Shown piece after piece: positions 32,401 to 41,700 of a stretch of 64,000 nt of DNA. The translations under genes were made by a program, and so were the position numbers. Each line of letters begins with the position of its first letter. The stretch's first letter is position 1. The notes under the pieces are model-generated. The model did not search any database. It worked only from the letters and a program-made list of their open reading frames with translations, and had not been told where the DNA came from. The stretch spans positions 4,012,983 to 4,076,982 of the forward strand of contig SMSO01000032.1 of assembly GCA_004764695.1 (NCBI GenBank). Direction: 5' to 3'. This DNA is from Schizochytrium sp. TIO01 (lineage: Eukaryota; Sar; Bigyra; Thraustochytrida; Thraustochytriidae).

Positions 32401-33687
32401 GGAAGTGGAAAAACCTTTTCATCTGCCTACACAATTTTATCCCTGCTGAACTCTGCACCGCAAGGTTGTAATCGAATTGCTGTGGTGATGGCCAACACGA
32501 ACAGTGCTATCATAAATTGTTTAGAAAAGATCCATGAGGCAACGGGTAACCTCGTCGCTCGAGGTTTATTCCATCCTCCATTGTTAGAGGATATTGTGAT
32601 TCGACAAATCACGGCAGCTGATGCTAGTAGTTATGTTAAGGCGCTTCCTCCTGGAAATATAAACCAAAGGTTTCTCGATTCGGTCGGAGAAAGAGGCATG
32701 ATAATTCTTGGTGCTACTCCATGGCAACTTGAAAAAGTAGCAGTACTAAGAAACAGAACCTTCGTGCTCTTAGTCGATGAAGCATCTCAAATCCATGAAG
32801 CGCATGCTCTGTTAGGCTTGCGAGTGCTTGATCCAGAAAATGGTCACTTAGTTGTTGTAGGTGATCACAAACAACTTCCTCCTATTGAAGAACTCTCCAA
32901 TTCGAAGCCCCGCTCTTTTTTAGACGCTTGTATACATAGCAATATCGATCATGGCTTAATGCACGGCATTGCAAGCAAGTTGACAGAAAATCTTCGTATG
33001 AACGCCCCAATGGGCGAAGTACTGCACGGTATATATGGAGAAGATTATAGGGTCGTTCCTGCGCATCGAAGACTTGGGTTTCGCTTGCGTCAACATGAGG
33101 AGAACCCGCCTTTGCATAGATATCTTAGGGACCCTACAATCGGGCTTTATTTTGTCGAAGCGGTTGCCGATCCTCTTGCAAGTGCATCTGATCTGCTAAA
33201 TGCAGAAGCACTTTTCGCTGTGGAGATTGCTCAAAGCTATCGGCAGTATTTTTCGGGACGTGCTGGGGAATCCTGGACGTCAACTTTGCTGATTGTTACT
33301 CCGCATCATAACCAAAGGAGAACAGTTCGACGGCAACTAATTGAAGCGTTCGGCACAAAGGAAGCAAGCCAAATTTGTGTAGACACTGTCGAGAAGGCTC
33401 AAGGACAGACTTTTGACTTTGTCCTTGTTCTCTTTGGAGTTCCCTCCAGAGAAGCGATAGCAAGGGAATCCACCTTTATTTTTGACGAACGCCGTCTCAA
33501 CGTAGCTATTTCGCGTGCACGTTTTCGCACAATAGTTTTTGCAGGATCTACTCTAAGTTCTCCCCCCGTAGAAGCTTTGCTAGATCAACAAGCTCGCCAA
33601 GGTTGGGCTGCATTGCGTCGTCTTCGAGCCTTTGCAGATTCGAAAGGAACGCGCCAAGTTTTTCGAGGACTTGATGTTTTTGTCTAG
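29491..33687 (+). CDS. Fused PD-(D/E)XK nuclease (Fe-S type) and SF1B DNA helicase, Dna2/TM0106-like
   Basis: About 1398 aa, single exon; residues are counted from the ATG at 29491. The N-terminal nuclease has KCERFL (C39), RPDF (D151), VVDAKSY (D166, K168) and a Q180xxxY motif. A C-x2-C-x5-C cluster (C281, C284, C290) with C39 gives the four cysteines of an iron-sulfur Cas4/AddB/Dna2 nuclease. The C-terminal UPF1-like helicase has the Walker A GPPGSGKT (K974), DEAS (1096-1099), VVGDHKQLPP, ENLRMN, EKAQGQT and RRLNVAISRAR. About 680 residues separate the two. This spacer is much longer than in human DNA2 and carries no domain I can name. It could be a divergent DNA2 (Okazaki-fragment and break-end processing), or a eukaryotic copy of the bacterial RecB-nuclease/helicase fusion group. 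The family is certain at superfamily level only. Confidence 0.85.
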   Translation: MLHDNNAGREFGEGAGGELRGRAPRVSASLIGEFFSRKCERFLRRESTRHSGQNRQERTEEPLQVQRGRLFEEELEATLWGNDRVLLINLGGEREFAGEPARLLTNLHEFNVEADLVVFSQMPLTLTGSGHTVWTELLDQVGASFALARPDFVFACPYNGQIMVVDAKSYEAIKISHLTQVSIYSILLEELICSLNLRSPQNHLHVASKGGIWLPGMSEPYYLPSTITQPNLKDEPLIEEGPILVDLEAVKEAVHTFLRDDLVRICSAPESSLGWQLASSCQTCDHVQHCRTIQTAPNGIPEVLLGHVPYLDHDVAANLASHVPTLPLIQVQNYPVRDIEDFLLNINESSTVPVTLQNSARRALLLNSQQNNRNIREILEDELSAPQLRPDTFIEDLGFEAQEHVIIDAIARPDILPIQPLSITCYFASTNTTIQFSADPNSVLAQSSQVNKVLSEHFVELLYDRIHSMHEGAIRLAVLSWSERSLEIFTTFLINFACSSDGLPSLREQATLLAWTLGDRQRLVDLPYTVDLFGFSPVPNISYYRILARAELDIMFNNLPQEFCDWYLEGIGQEPNLRLRAPRNGLVLNKEGVAKAVFLYNAQEFFRLNFLSVEDSNVDELLDDARERYFQHINDAKQNRVFVVEAFVKKYVMIPKPGFFSFQDCLDAFGVHVAVQEDNVVQQRWITHQSVDTELLHRVQALWQLTSAIGLLTQTVEGWIVRKITPFLRFPRLLSITSQSLIRACTIEQQRVLKGVQRYQSLRSAEPREVLVSEGRLPRLIATGENARVQHKGARRETWDCQFRIDPTLSDLEIDATPTIKSWILVPDTRDSWRNLLAYDDLRTMDSPDPPISGGTASIIAVQGGLVHLRTAGYFNAKDSERVPRPGQAFFLVKRYTNFTCSKVLKGLMGLSVNNPADVLTLIANPVAWNTESGLPVRLDKGILSSLQPSQRRAALRCANNRLQVIWGPPGSGKTFSSAYTILSLLNSAPQGCNRIAVVMANTNSAIINCLEKIHEATGNLVARGLFHPPLLEDIVIRQITAADASSYVKALPPGNINQRFLDSVGERGMIILGATPWQLEKVAVLRNRTFVLLVDEASQIHEAHALLGLRVLDPENGHLVVVGDHKQLPPIEELSNSKPRSFLDACIHSNIDHGLMHGIASKLTENLRMNAPMGEVLHGIYGEDYRVVPAHRRLGFRLRQHEENPPLHRYLRDPTIGLYFVEAVADPLASASDLLNAEALFAVEIAQSYRQYFSGRAGESWTSTLLIVTPHHNQRRTVRRQLIEAFGTKEASQICVDTVEKAQGQTFDFVLVLFGVPSREAIARESTFIFDERRLNVAISRARFRTIVFAGSTLSSPPVEALLDQQARQGWAALRRLRAFADSKGTRQVFRGLDVFV

Positions 33688-34163
33688 TTTGCAAACCTGA
33701 ACGTCGAAAAATAAAGTAGCAATGTTGATCAAAACCACTTGGAAATTGTGTCCTAACCTCCTCTTTTTTTCTTCTTTTTAAATAAATAAATTGAATCCCT
33801 GTTTGTCTCCTCAAAATATTCTACTTGAATCCCCACCCAAGGTCTGGTATTCTCCAAAGGTGTACATTTGCGCTTTTCCAAATACTATGTTATGGCAACT
33901 CTACGGAAATTACCAAGTAGACAAGAGGCAGGCCAGCCGCTCCCAAGTTTCGACTGCCTAGTGTTCTCAGCTAGAACAAGATACCCATAATTAAAAAACA
34001 CTCATCATGCCTGGTAGAACACATTTTAGATAGGAGTAATGGATTTGGCCGTTGAAGCATTTCTCACTTGTGTCGCCTTTGGGCTCTCTTGGTTCCCTCT
34101 GCAGCGAGTTGAGGGCCTACGAAGCCATGGCAATCGACGAAGAAGCTTCTGTCAGGTACCGCT
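33688..34163. other. Intergenic region between nuclease-helicase and kinesin-9
   Basis: It contains the 3' end of the helicase gene (AATAAA near 33709 and AAATAAATAAA near 33780) and the 5' leader of the kinesin. A 19-codon upstream ORF from the ATG at 34127 overlaps the kinesin start. Confidence 0.5.
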
Positions 34164-34183
34164 ATGGCCCACGTCGAGGCTAG
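34127..34183 (+). promoter_or_regulatory. Upstream ORF overlapping the kinesin-9 start
   Basis: The ATG at 34127 opens 18 codons that end at the TAG 34181-34183, past the kinesin ATG at 34164. If it is within the transcript it would lower translation of the motor. The transcript start is unknown. Confidence 0.35.
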
Positions 34184-36587
34184 CGGCGGCGCTGCTTATC
34201 TGCCTGAGCAGCGGCAGCAGAGTAGCGTTACCACGGCAAACGGCAGAGTCACGTCTTTAAATGCTGCAAGACATGTTGCTGCGACCTCGGAGCAGGGCAC
34301 TCAAGGGCAAAGAGTTCGTGTGTTTGTACGGCCAAGACCCGTGACGGCCAATGAAACATCAGCGCTTATTGGAAGTACTATAAACCATAATAGTGAAACA
34401 GATCAGAGAGCTTCAATTGCACTCGAGCCCACGGAAAATTGCGTGAAAGTGAATGTACGGCGAGATCCTCGACACGCGAATGGGAAGGCAGACGCCGGGG
34501 AAGATAATTGGTCTTTCAAGTTTGACGGCGTGTTTTCAGCAGAGGCAAGCCAGGAGGAAATTTTTCAGAGATGCGTGCCATCCCTACTTGGAGACCTGCT
34601 GAGTGGCTACAACGGCACAATTCTTGCGTATGGACAAACTGGAGCAGGGAAGACACATACAATGATGGGCAATTCCGGAAATCCAAGCATGAGGGGTCTT
34701 GCTGCTCGCACAATTTCAAAGCTCTTTCGTGATATCGACCAAACAGACGCGGTTTCGTTTACAGTTCGAATGTCTTACCTCGAGATTTATAAAGAACAAT
34801 TCTATGACTTACTTGCCTCGGGCAGTCATGAAGATGAAGAATTGAAACGACCTCACACAACAGCTGCAGGACCTTCCTCAAAAAGAGCGATCGGCGGAAG
34901 TTTCCAGTTCGCTACGCACCCTAGCGAAGGAGTTACTTTGCTTGGGCTCAGTCGGAAAATTGTACGCAACGAGGAAGATGCTCTGGCCTGCTTGTTTGAA
35001 GGTGAAACAAATCGAGCTATTGCTTCCCATGAATTGAACTATTCATCAACTCGCTCACACTGCATAGTGACGTTCTGGGTTGAAAAGCGTGCATCTGAAC
35101 CTGATCCAGAGTCAGGAATCATACAGGAGCGAGTGTCAAGTGCAAAGTTGCACCTTGTAGATCTTGCAGGCTCAGAAAGAGTATTGAAGACAAACTCTGT
35201 TGGGAGTGTTCTACAAGAGGCAAAAGCCATTAACAAAAGTCTTTCATTTCTTGAGCAAGTTGTAGTTGCACTTGGAGACAAGAAGCGCGACCATGTACCA
35301 TATAGACAAAGCTTGCTCACGCATTTCCTCCAGGATTCTTTGGGAGGAAACTGCAAGAGTCTTTTAATCGCTTGTGTTTGGCCTGCTGTCTCACATGCAG
35401 AGCAGACTATAGCAACGCTCAAATTTGCAACTCGAATGATGAGGGTGAAGAATATTCCTGTCCGCAACAAAAGCTCAGATGTTGCCCCAGAAATACTGAA
35501 CGACTACAAGAAAGAAATTCGCTTATTGCGCGAGGAGCTTGCTCTTCGCGATGCATTCTTTGCACGACATATGAATCCTCAGGATTATCAACAGCACACT
35601 GCACAAGGCTCGGTAGTGGACCAAACCTCTGGCAACGAAGTGTTAGAATCAAGCACAAGCTTTGGACATACTCCGTTTAGCGCTGCGGTTCGTACACATC
35701 TACAATCAGACATACAAAACTACCTATCACATGGTGATCCGTCACTTTTAGGGGTGCAAAGCCTTCGCCATGTATACACATTGCTTGATCTAATGCGAGA
35801 AATGACTTTGAAGGCCAAGCAATCTGGCCAGCTTGAGGCCAGCAATTTAATGCCAAGAAACCAACATCAACTTTATGGTTTTCCTGAAACTGAATCGAAA
35901 ATCGCTCATGGAAAACTGGTGCAGCTAGGTGGTATGCATAGTAAAATAGACAACCTCACTGAAAGCGTGGATTCAACTCCACATCCGCCAGCAAGCAGTG
36001 GACCTCGGTCTTCACGGCCGCGCCCGGGTCCAAGGAGAAGATCTCGAGGTCGGGTTCACAACCACATTGTTGCTGATTCACAGTTTGATTTTCAAGTAAA
36101 CAACAACGATATAGACAACGACAAAGTAGACTCGCCAAAACCAGAAGCCCTGACAAATAAAACAAATGGTTTTCCCGAAGGACGGGAAGAACATGATTAT
36201 CACACAGAGGTCGTCAAAACAATTGACAGAGAAAAATTGTTTTTGCAGTTCAAATTAGATGCCCATCACGGGGCTCCTTTATACAGTGCCGTAGAGGACG
36301 CAAAAAAGAGCTTAGTACAATTGAAAGCAGAATCCAAAAAAGCACGCCTTAAGGTCAATGAAGCAAAGGCACGTCTTGATTCGATTCTGCAAACTGTACA
36401 GGCCCAAGACTTACCAGCTCCTGAACTCGTAGATGAATTACGTATGGAAAAGGGTGCCTATCGTAGTGCTACAGAATGCTTGAAGGAGATCAAGTCAGAA
36501 ATTGCTTATGCTACTCAAGTTTTGAAAAGTTGCAGAGAGAGAATGGCTACAACATTTGAGTCTTGGTTACAAGATACAACAAGCTGA
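34164..36587 (+). CDS. KIF9: Kinesin-9 family motor (KIF9-like), 807 aa
   Basis: This is a microtubule motor of the axoneme. Kinesin-9 members act in flagellar beating and central-pair function. The motor domain is N-terminal: RVFVRPRP (about 47-54), P-loop YGQTGAGKT (156-164), SSTRSH switch I, VDLAGSERV switch II, INKSLSFLEQ, and LTHFLQDSLGGNC. Several stretches (FEGETNRAIASHELN, VALGDKKRDHVPYRQ) are typical of KIF9 rather than other kinesins. A disordered Pro/Arg-rich linker follows at about 600-660. The C-terminal coiled coil (about 690-795) resembles the KIF9 tail domain. The length agrees with KIF9 (about 790 aa). The ATG at 34164 leaves 46 residues before the motor. An ATG at 34127 is in another frame. 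Confidence 0.93.
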   Translation: MAHVEASGGAAYLPEQRQQSSVTTANGRVTSLNAARHVAATSEQGTQGQRVRVFVRPRPVTANETSALIGSTINHNSETDQRASIALEPTENCVKVNVRRDPRHANGKADAGEDNWSFKFDGVFSAEASQEEIFQRCVPSLLGDLLSGYNGTILAYGQTGAGKTHTMMGNSGNPSMRGLAARTISKLFRDIDQTDAVSFTVRMSYLEIYKEQFYDLLASGSHEDEELKRPHTTAAGPSSKRAIGGSFQFATHPSEGVTLLGLSRKIVRNEEDALACLFEGETNRAIASHELNYSSTRSHCIVTFWVEKRASEPDPESGIIQERVSSAKLHLVDLAGSERVLKTNSVGSVLQEAKAINKSLSFLEQVVVALGDKKRDHVPYRQSLLTHFLQDSLGGNCKSLLIACVWPAVSHAEQTIATLKFATRMMRVKNIPVRNKSSDVAPEILNDYKKEIRLLREELALRDAFFARHMNPQDYQQHTAQGSVVDQTSGNEVLESSTSFGHTPFSAAVRTHLQSDIQNYLSHGDPSLLGVQSLRHVYTLLDLMREMTLKAKQSGQLEASNLMPRNQHQLYGFPETESKIAHGKLVQLGGMHSKIDNLTESVDSTPHPPASSGPRSSRPRPGPRRRSRGRVHNHIVADSQFDFQVNNNDIDNDKVDSPKPEALTNKTNGFPEGREEHDYHTEVVKTIDREKLFLQFKLDAHHGAPLYSAVEDAKKSLVQLKAESKKARLKVNEAKARLDSILQTVQAQDLPAPELVDELRMEKGAYRSATECLKEIKSEIAYATQVLKSCRERMATTFESWLQDTTS

Positions 36588-37009
36588 AGGTCTTAAAACG
36601 AGTCTTACTGAATAGAAAAAAATGAAGCGAAGTTTGCTTTGTGGAGCATAAGAAATTATTTCTGCTCCCATAATCGCGTCTTGATGCTTGATTTTCTGAT
36701 CCTCTTCCAGAGTAGCGGAGAGAACGCTATGATCTCGCTAAAGTGAATTGCCTGAAGGCATCATGCGTATAATAGATAATTTTATTGAATCATTATGTTT
36801 GTGTTTGAATCCCGATTCTGCTTGCTACCTGAACAATTTTCGTTTGTCTTTTTCTGAAATTACGTGTTCACACTATGAATTCACATTTTTTTAATATAGA
36901 ATATTTTGCTATTGTGAAGTTGAGTAGTTTGACAGTCTAGTTTTGAAAGACAAAAGCCAGAAACTCGGTAGCAGACGCTGATTATTTATAGCTTAATATT
37001 GATACGAGG
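36588..37009. other. Intergenic region between convergent genes (kinesin-9 and coiled-coil protein)
   Basis: This is AT-rich and holds both 3' ends. No repeat or RNA gene is seen. Confidence 0.6.
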
Positions 37010-37999
37010 TTACAACATTGGGCTTTGAGTTCCAGTCGCACTTTTAGCAAGACTTTGGATCATGTCGAGCTCTGCACGACCCTGAAAAGCAGGGTCTTGG
37101 GCAAGCCCTTTGGCGATATTTTCCACAGTTTTCATTGCCTGAAGCAGAATGTCTTTCTCCCGCAAAGCCTTTCGCTCTCGGATTCGCGAAGCTGCAGCCA
37201 TATTTGATGAGCGAACACTACCGTTCTCGCTCTCTTTGCTTTCCGCGGCATTCTTCTCTGCGACCATTGTCTTAAGTTGGTCTCGGTAATTCCGAATCAG
37301 TTTGTCAAAAGCATCTTCGATGGCCATGAAGTGTTGCGTCATTGCGGATTGTAATTTTTCTATACTGCTACTTTCGTTAACACCTGTACGAGCGCGAATT
37401 GCTGCTCTTGGGTTTCCTAGCAGATTTTCACAATCCATCATATAGTGAATTGCGCCGGATCGTATTTGATCAAGCTCATCCGTTTGAGGTAGAGGCGGGA
37501 TTTCTCTTGATGATGAACGCTTCATGTTCGCTTCGCGAGCCTCTAAGCTTTTTTTGAGTGATCTCAGCTTTGCCTCCTCTTTCTGAACTCGTGCTTCCCT
37601 CTTTCCAACCCGGATTTGACGAGTTGCAACAGCTCTGAGCTGTTCCTTAACTCCACGACGCTCGTCTTGAAGTTCTGCGAGTTGTCGCTTCAAAGCCTGG
37701 TTTTCCTCAAGAATGTCAGACTCAAACTTCCTGACATCAAGGATAGCAAGTTCGAAGAGGTCCTCCAGTAGTTCCCGGTGAGATTCAAGCTCGGGAGCCC
37801 GTAGTGCGTTCACCAGGCGGTTTAAAGAACTTGGTGCTTGGCGTGCACCCATGAGTGCTGAGGGTGATAGTGAACCAACATCTTCGTGATCGTCAGCTCC
37901 ATGAGCCCAGCCGTTGTTGTTGCTCTCACGGCCTTTCCGCATCGTAAGTTCAGACCTGGCGAGCACACCCTGAGCCAAACTGATTCGCGAAGACGCCAT
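37010..37999 (-). CDS. Coiled-coil protein of unknown function (329 aa)
   Basis: I do not recognise the family. The frame is open from 38101, but the first ATG is at 37997-37999 (MASSRISLAQGVLAR). Residues of about 90-165 form a long charged coiled coil rich in E, K, R and L (LEENQALKRQLAELQDER, then repeats such as RVQKEEAKLRSLKKS). A Ser-rich break follows. A second helical part begins IHYMMDCENLLGNPRAA and ends near MIQSLAKSATG. There are no membrane segments and no signal peptide. It is transcribed away from the FANCM-like gene. A cytoskeletal or centrosomal/flagellar role is possible given neighbouring KIF9, but that is speculation. Confidence 0.7.
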   Translation of the reverse strand: MASSRISLAQGVLARSELTMRKGRESNNNGWAHGADDHEDVGSLSPSALMGARQAPSSLNRLVNALRAPELESHRELLEDLFELAILDVRKFESDILEENQALKRQLAELQDERRGVKEQLRAVATRQIRVGKREARVQKEEAKLRSLKKSLEAREANMKRSSSREIPPLPQTDELDQIRSGAIHYMMDCENLLGNPRAAIRARTGVNESSSIEKLQSAMTQHFMAIEDAFDKLIRNYRDQLKTMVAEKNAAESKESENGSVRSSNMAAASRIRERKALREKDILLQAMKTVENIAKGLAQDPAFQGRAELDMIQSLAKSATGTQSPML

Positions 38000-38740
38000 C
38001 GCAACCGCCTTGAGTTGCTGAAAGAGCTTGCCCCCAAACCGTTTTAATAGCAGACGAGCAAACTCGAACCCCAAACTATTGAAAGTAAAAAGTCTGCGCA
38101 AATAGAACGTACTTTGGATTTTCAGTTCGCCATTCCACTGTCAACCAAACGAAGCCGCAAATGATAAGATCAACGTTGATTCAAGTTGCAGTCCTCATTC
38201 TCTTCGTCCTCCCCCAGGCATGGCCACTTTAGACCTACTGAAAACGAATGTTAGGTATCATGGCCAAGGTAAAGCTATTTTCCAACGAACGCATCCCTTT
38301 CTTGGACCAAATTTGCGGAACCCACTTAAGATGTGAGCAACCCATTTTAGACCCGGGAGTTGCCAGAAAGCACAGCCCTACATCTAACGACGCGTTCCTT
38401 CGGCTTGGAAAATTAGAGCTCCTATAAAGACGAGCAAACTTTGAGCGCCGTGCGACGTGAGCATAATTAAAACCCACGCCGCTCCGGTGGCGTCCAGGGA
38501 CGTCCTCGGAGCCCTTTTTCTCGTGATAGGCAAAGGTGGGACGTCTGCGGCAGGCTGGTGCTCAGGTCTGGCTGCGTTTCAGTACCTCGGAGGTTCGAGA
38601 TTTTGAAATTTGCGACCAGAGCAAGGAACGAGGGTCTCGAAAAGCACGAAAAAACTACCTTTGGGACAATTGTGACGCCTTCAGCGTGGAGTTTCGATAA
38701 ATGCTTGGGGTAGAGCTCATTTCAACAAAGAGGCGCTGAG
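38000..38740. promoter_or_regulatory. Divergent promoter region of the coiled-coil and FANCM-like genes
   Basis: The 741 bp between the two start codons must contain both promoters. GC content is higher around 38470-38540. No TATA box or known binding site stands out. Frames run a little further upstream on the minus strand (to 38101) but without an ATG. Confidence 0.4.
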
Positions 38741-41700
38741 ATGGATGATATTTTTGACACGGATGACGTCTTGAGTCTCCTGGAGAATGCCGAGCTTCAG
38801 CATGCTCAAACCAAAACCACTGCAAAACCAAAGCCTCCTACGTACGGAGCAGGGCTGCTTAAGCCGTCAGGCACATGCAAATGTGGATTTATGAATACGA
38901 AACATGGCCTGGAGGTCTGCGAGTTCTGTGATTTGCCATTTCATCCCAAAGGTGTGCTTGCAACGAATAACAATATTACAAACATGATGCAACCCTCCGG
39001 TGATTTAGAGTCTTCGTCTGCAATGACACATCATAATCAGATAATGACACGCAATACTTCAGGCTCGGGTGCAAATTACAACACAGCGCCTCTGAATAAC
39101 AATATCGGTGCAAACTCAGGCAAGCTTTTCCAATCCGCTCGCCAATATGCACCTCATCCACATTCAGAATCATCTGTCAGAGGTAGTAATTCAATGCCAC
39201 CCCTTAGTTATGGCCAGACAAACCCGAGGCAAAACACTCGGCCTACGTCGTCATTAGCTAGCGTTGAGCCGGATAAAGTGCCAGGGTCGTATACAAGGCA
39301 CGGAGGATCCTCTCAAATTAATTCAGCTACTAGCTGCAGTAATAGAAACAAAAATAGCACCAGTAGCAATGCTTCCAGTTCTGCTCCCCGGTCTAGACAT
39401 TTAGGTTCAATAAATCGTTCGGCAAATCCATGGTCCATCTCATCATCAAACCAGGCAGGTTCAAACGCTTTTGAGGAAGAAATCAACGATGAGGTCTTAG
39501 AAAGTCACGTTCCTCATGATCCAAACACCATAGATACTTGGATTTATCCAGCAAGTGAAAACTATCCTCGGCGCGATTATCAGTTCTCTATTGTCAAATC
39601 TGCTTTGCTACATAACACACTTGTGATCCTCCCGACTGGTTTAGGAAAAACGTTTATTGCTGCGGTGGTGATGTACAACTTCCTTCGCTGGTATCCAACT
39701 GGCAAGATCATTTTCGTAGCGCCAACTAAACCTCTCGTGACACAGCAAATCGAGGCATGCCACCGCATCGTTGGTATTAATGAAGATAGTACAGCACGCA
39801 TGATGGGAAATAACCTGGCAAAGCAGCGCAAAGACCATTGGCGAGATAATCGTGTTTTCTACTGTACACCACAAACTGCAGCCAACGATTGCAAGAGCGG
39901 ACTGCTCCCGATGAAAGAAGTGGTTTGTGTAGTTGTTGACGAAGCTCACCATGCAAACGGTAACCATTCCTACGTAAATTTGATTAAAGAACTCCGGTCT
40001 CAGACTCGGAGTTTTCGTATTCTTGCACTCAGTGCTTCACCAGGAAAAAATAAGGAACGTGTGCAGGATATTGTTAATAATCTACACATTGCCAATATTG
40101 AGTACAAGTCTGAGTCAGATCCTGACGTGAGCCCATACGTGTACAAGAAGATGATCCAGATAGTTGACGTAAAACCAAGCGATGGAATGAACGAAATTCG
40201 CTCCCAGGTTTTCAAGCTTGCCGAGCCTGCTTATCGAGCCATTCAAGCAAGCTCGTGCTGCCCTCCATTGATGCGCCGTCCTATCCACAAAATTTCGCCA
40301 GAAATGATTGTTACAGCTCGTGGATACCTCTTTAAAAATGGTACAACAGGAACCATGCATGAAGTTAATATGTTACAGGGAAGTTTGAACGCACTGAATA
40401 GTCTGCTAACAGGCGTGAAGTTTCTTGCAGTCCAAGGTGTAAGTGGTATGTTATCGCACTATGAACAACTCCTATCAAAACCAAAACTCAATGTTGCCTT
40501 AGAGCGTATTGTCAAGACAAATCAGTGGCGAAACTTTATGCGAGATCTTCGATTGAAACGAAACGATGTAAACTCAAATCCCAAGGTCAATAAGCTTCTT
40601 GATGTCCTCACGGAGCATTTCGAACGCATGAAGAAGGCGGGCCAGCAAACTAGCTGTATTGTTTTTGCCAATCATCGCAACACCATAGCTGGTCTGGTCT
40701 CAGCAATTGGTAATGAAACTGATCTTCGTGTATCCCCCTTCATTGGTCAACGTTCTGCTCTTTCTGCGGTAGCAAAAGCCAAATTAAAAATGGCCAAATC
40801 TGTTGCAAAGATCGTTGATGAAGTTGAAGACGAGGATTTAAGCAATTCGGGAGATAGTGGTTTGAACCAGAACCGGGTAGGAGGCAATCTTTCCAAATCA
40901 GCATCGTCCAGTGGAGCTAGTGAATCATTAGAGCAGTCCGCAACTATGCAAGGTCAGAATCAAAAAGAGCAACAGAAGATTATCAACAAGTTCAAGCAAG
41001 GTACATTAGACGTTTTGGTTGCAACTTGTATTGGTGAAGAAGGTCTTGACATTGGTTCAGTAGATTTAATTGTTTGCTTTGATTCTTTAAAATCGCCAAT
41101 TCGTATGATTCAGAGGTTTGGAAGAGCCGGTCGTAAGCGATCTGGTACGGTTGTACTTTTGGTGAGTGAAGGAAAGGAGAAAAATGACCTTACGGAAGGT
41201 ATTTCACAATCAAATCGAGTTCACAAGCTATTGCGAGAGAAACTTGCGTTAATTGCGTTACATAAGAGTAGCAACCCACGTATGATACCAAAAGACATCC
41301 ATCCTAGTGTCATTTGTAGAGAAATGGAGATTGGGAATTTTCGTGCCTCTCAAGTAGCTGGAACTTCACCTCACAAAACATCAAAGTCGAATGCTGCGAA
41401 AAAAGCCAAGGAGTCTGCAAAATCGAAAAATACTTCTGCAAGAGCCTTAGCTCCAAAGACACCCTTGCGTCCCTTTTCTGATTGTGAGTCTCGTTACTAT
41501 GAATCCTTTGTGACCACGGCAAGAAAACCGGCCCCAGATCTTTTCGAGTTTTCGCTTTTCAAGCCTTTAACTCCATTGATTTTTAGTCACTATCAGGGTA
41601 TGCCTTCGTCTTCCCGTTCAAAAGCTTATGAGCGAATTCGAATTTATGTAGATAATGAGCTTTGGAATCCTGATAACTATCAGCATAATCAGAGTAATCT

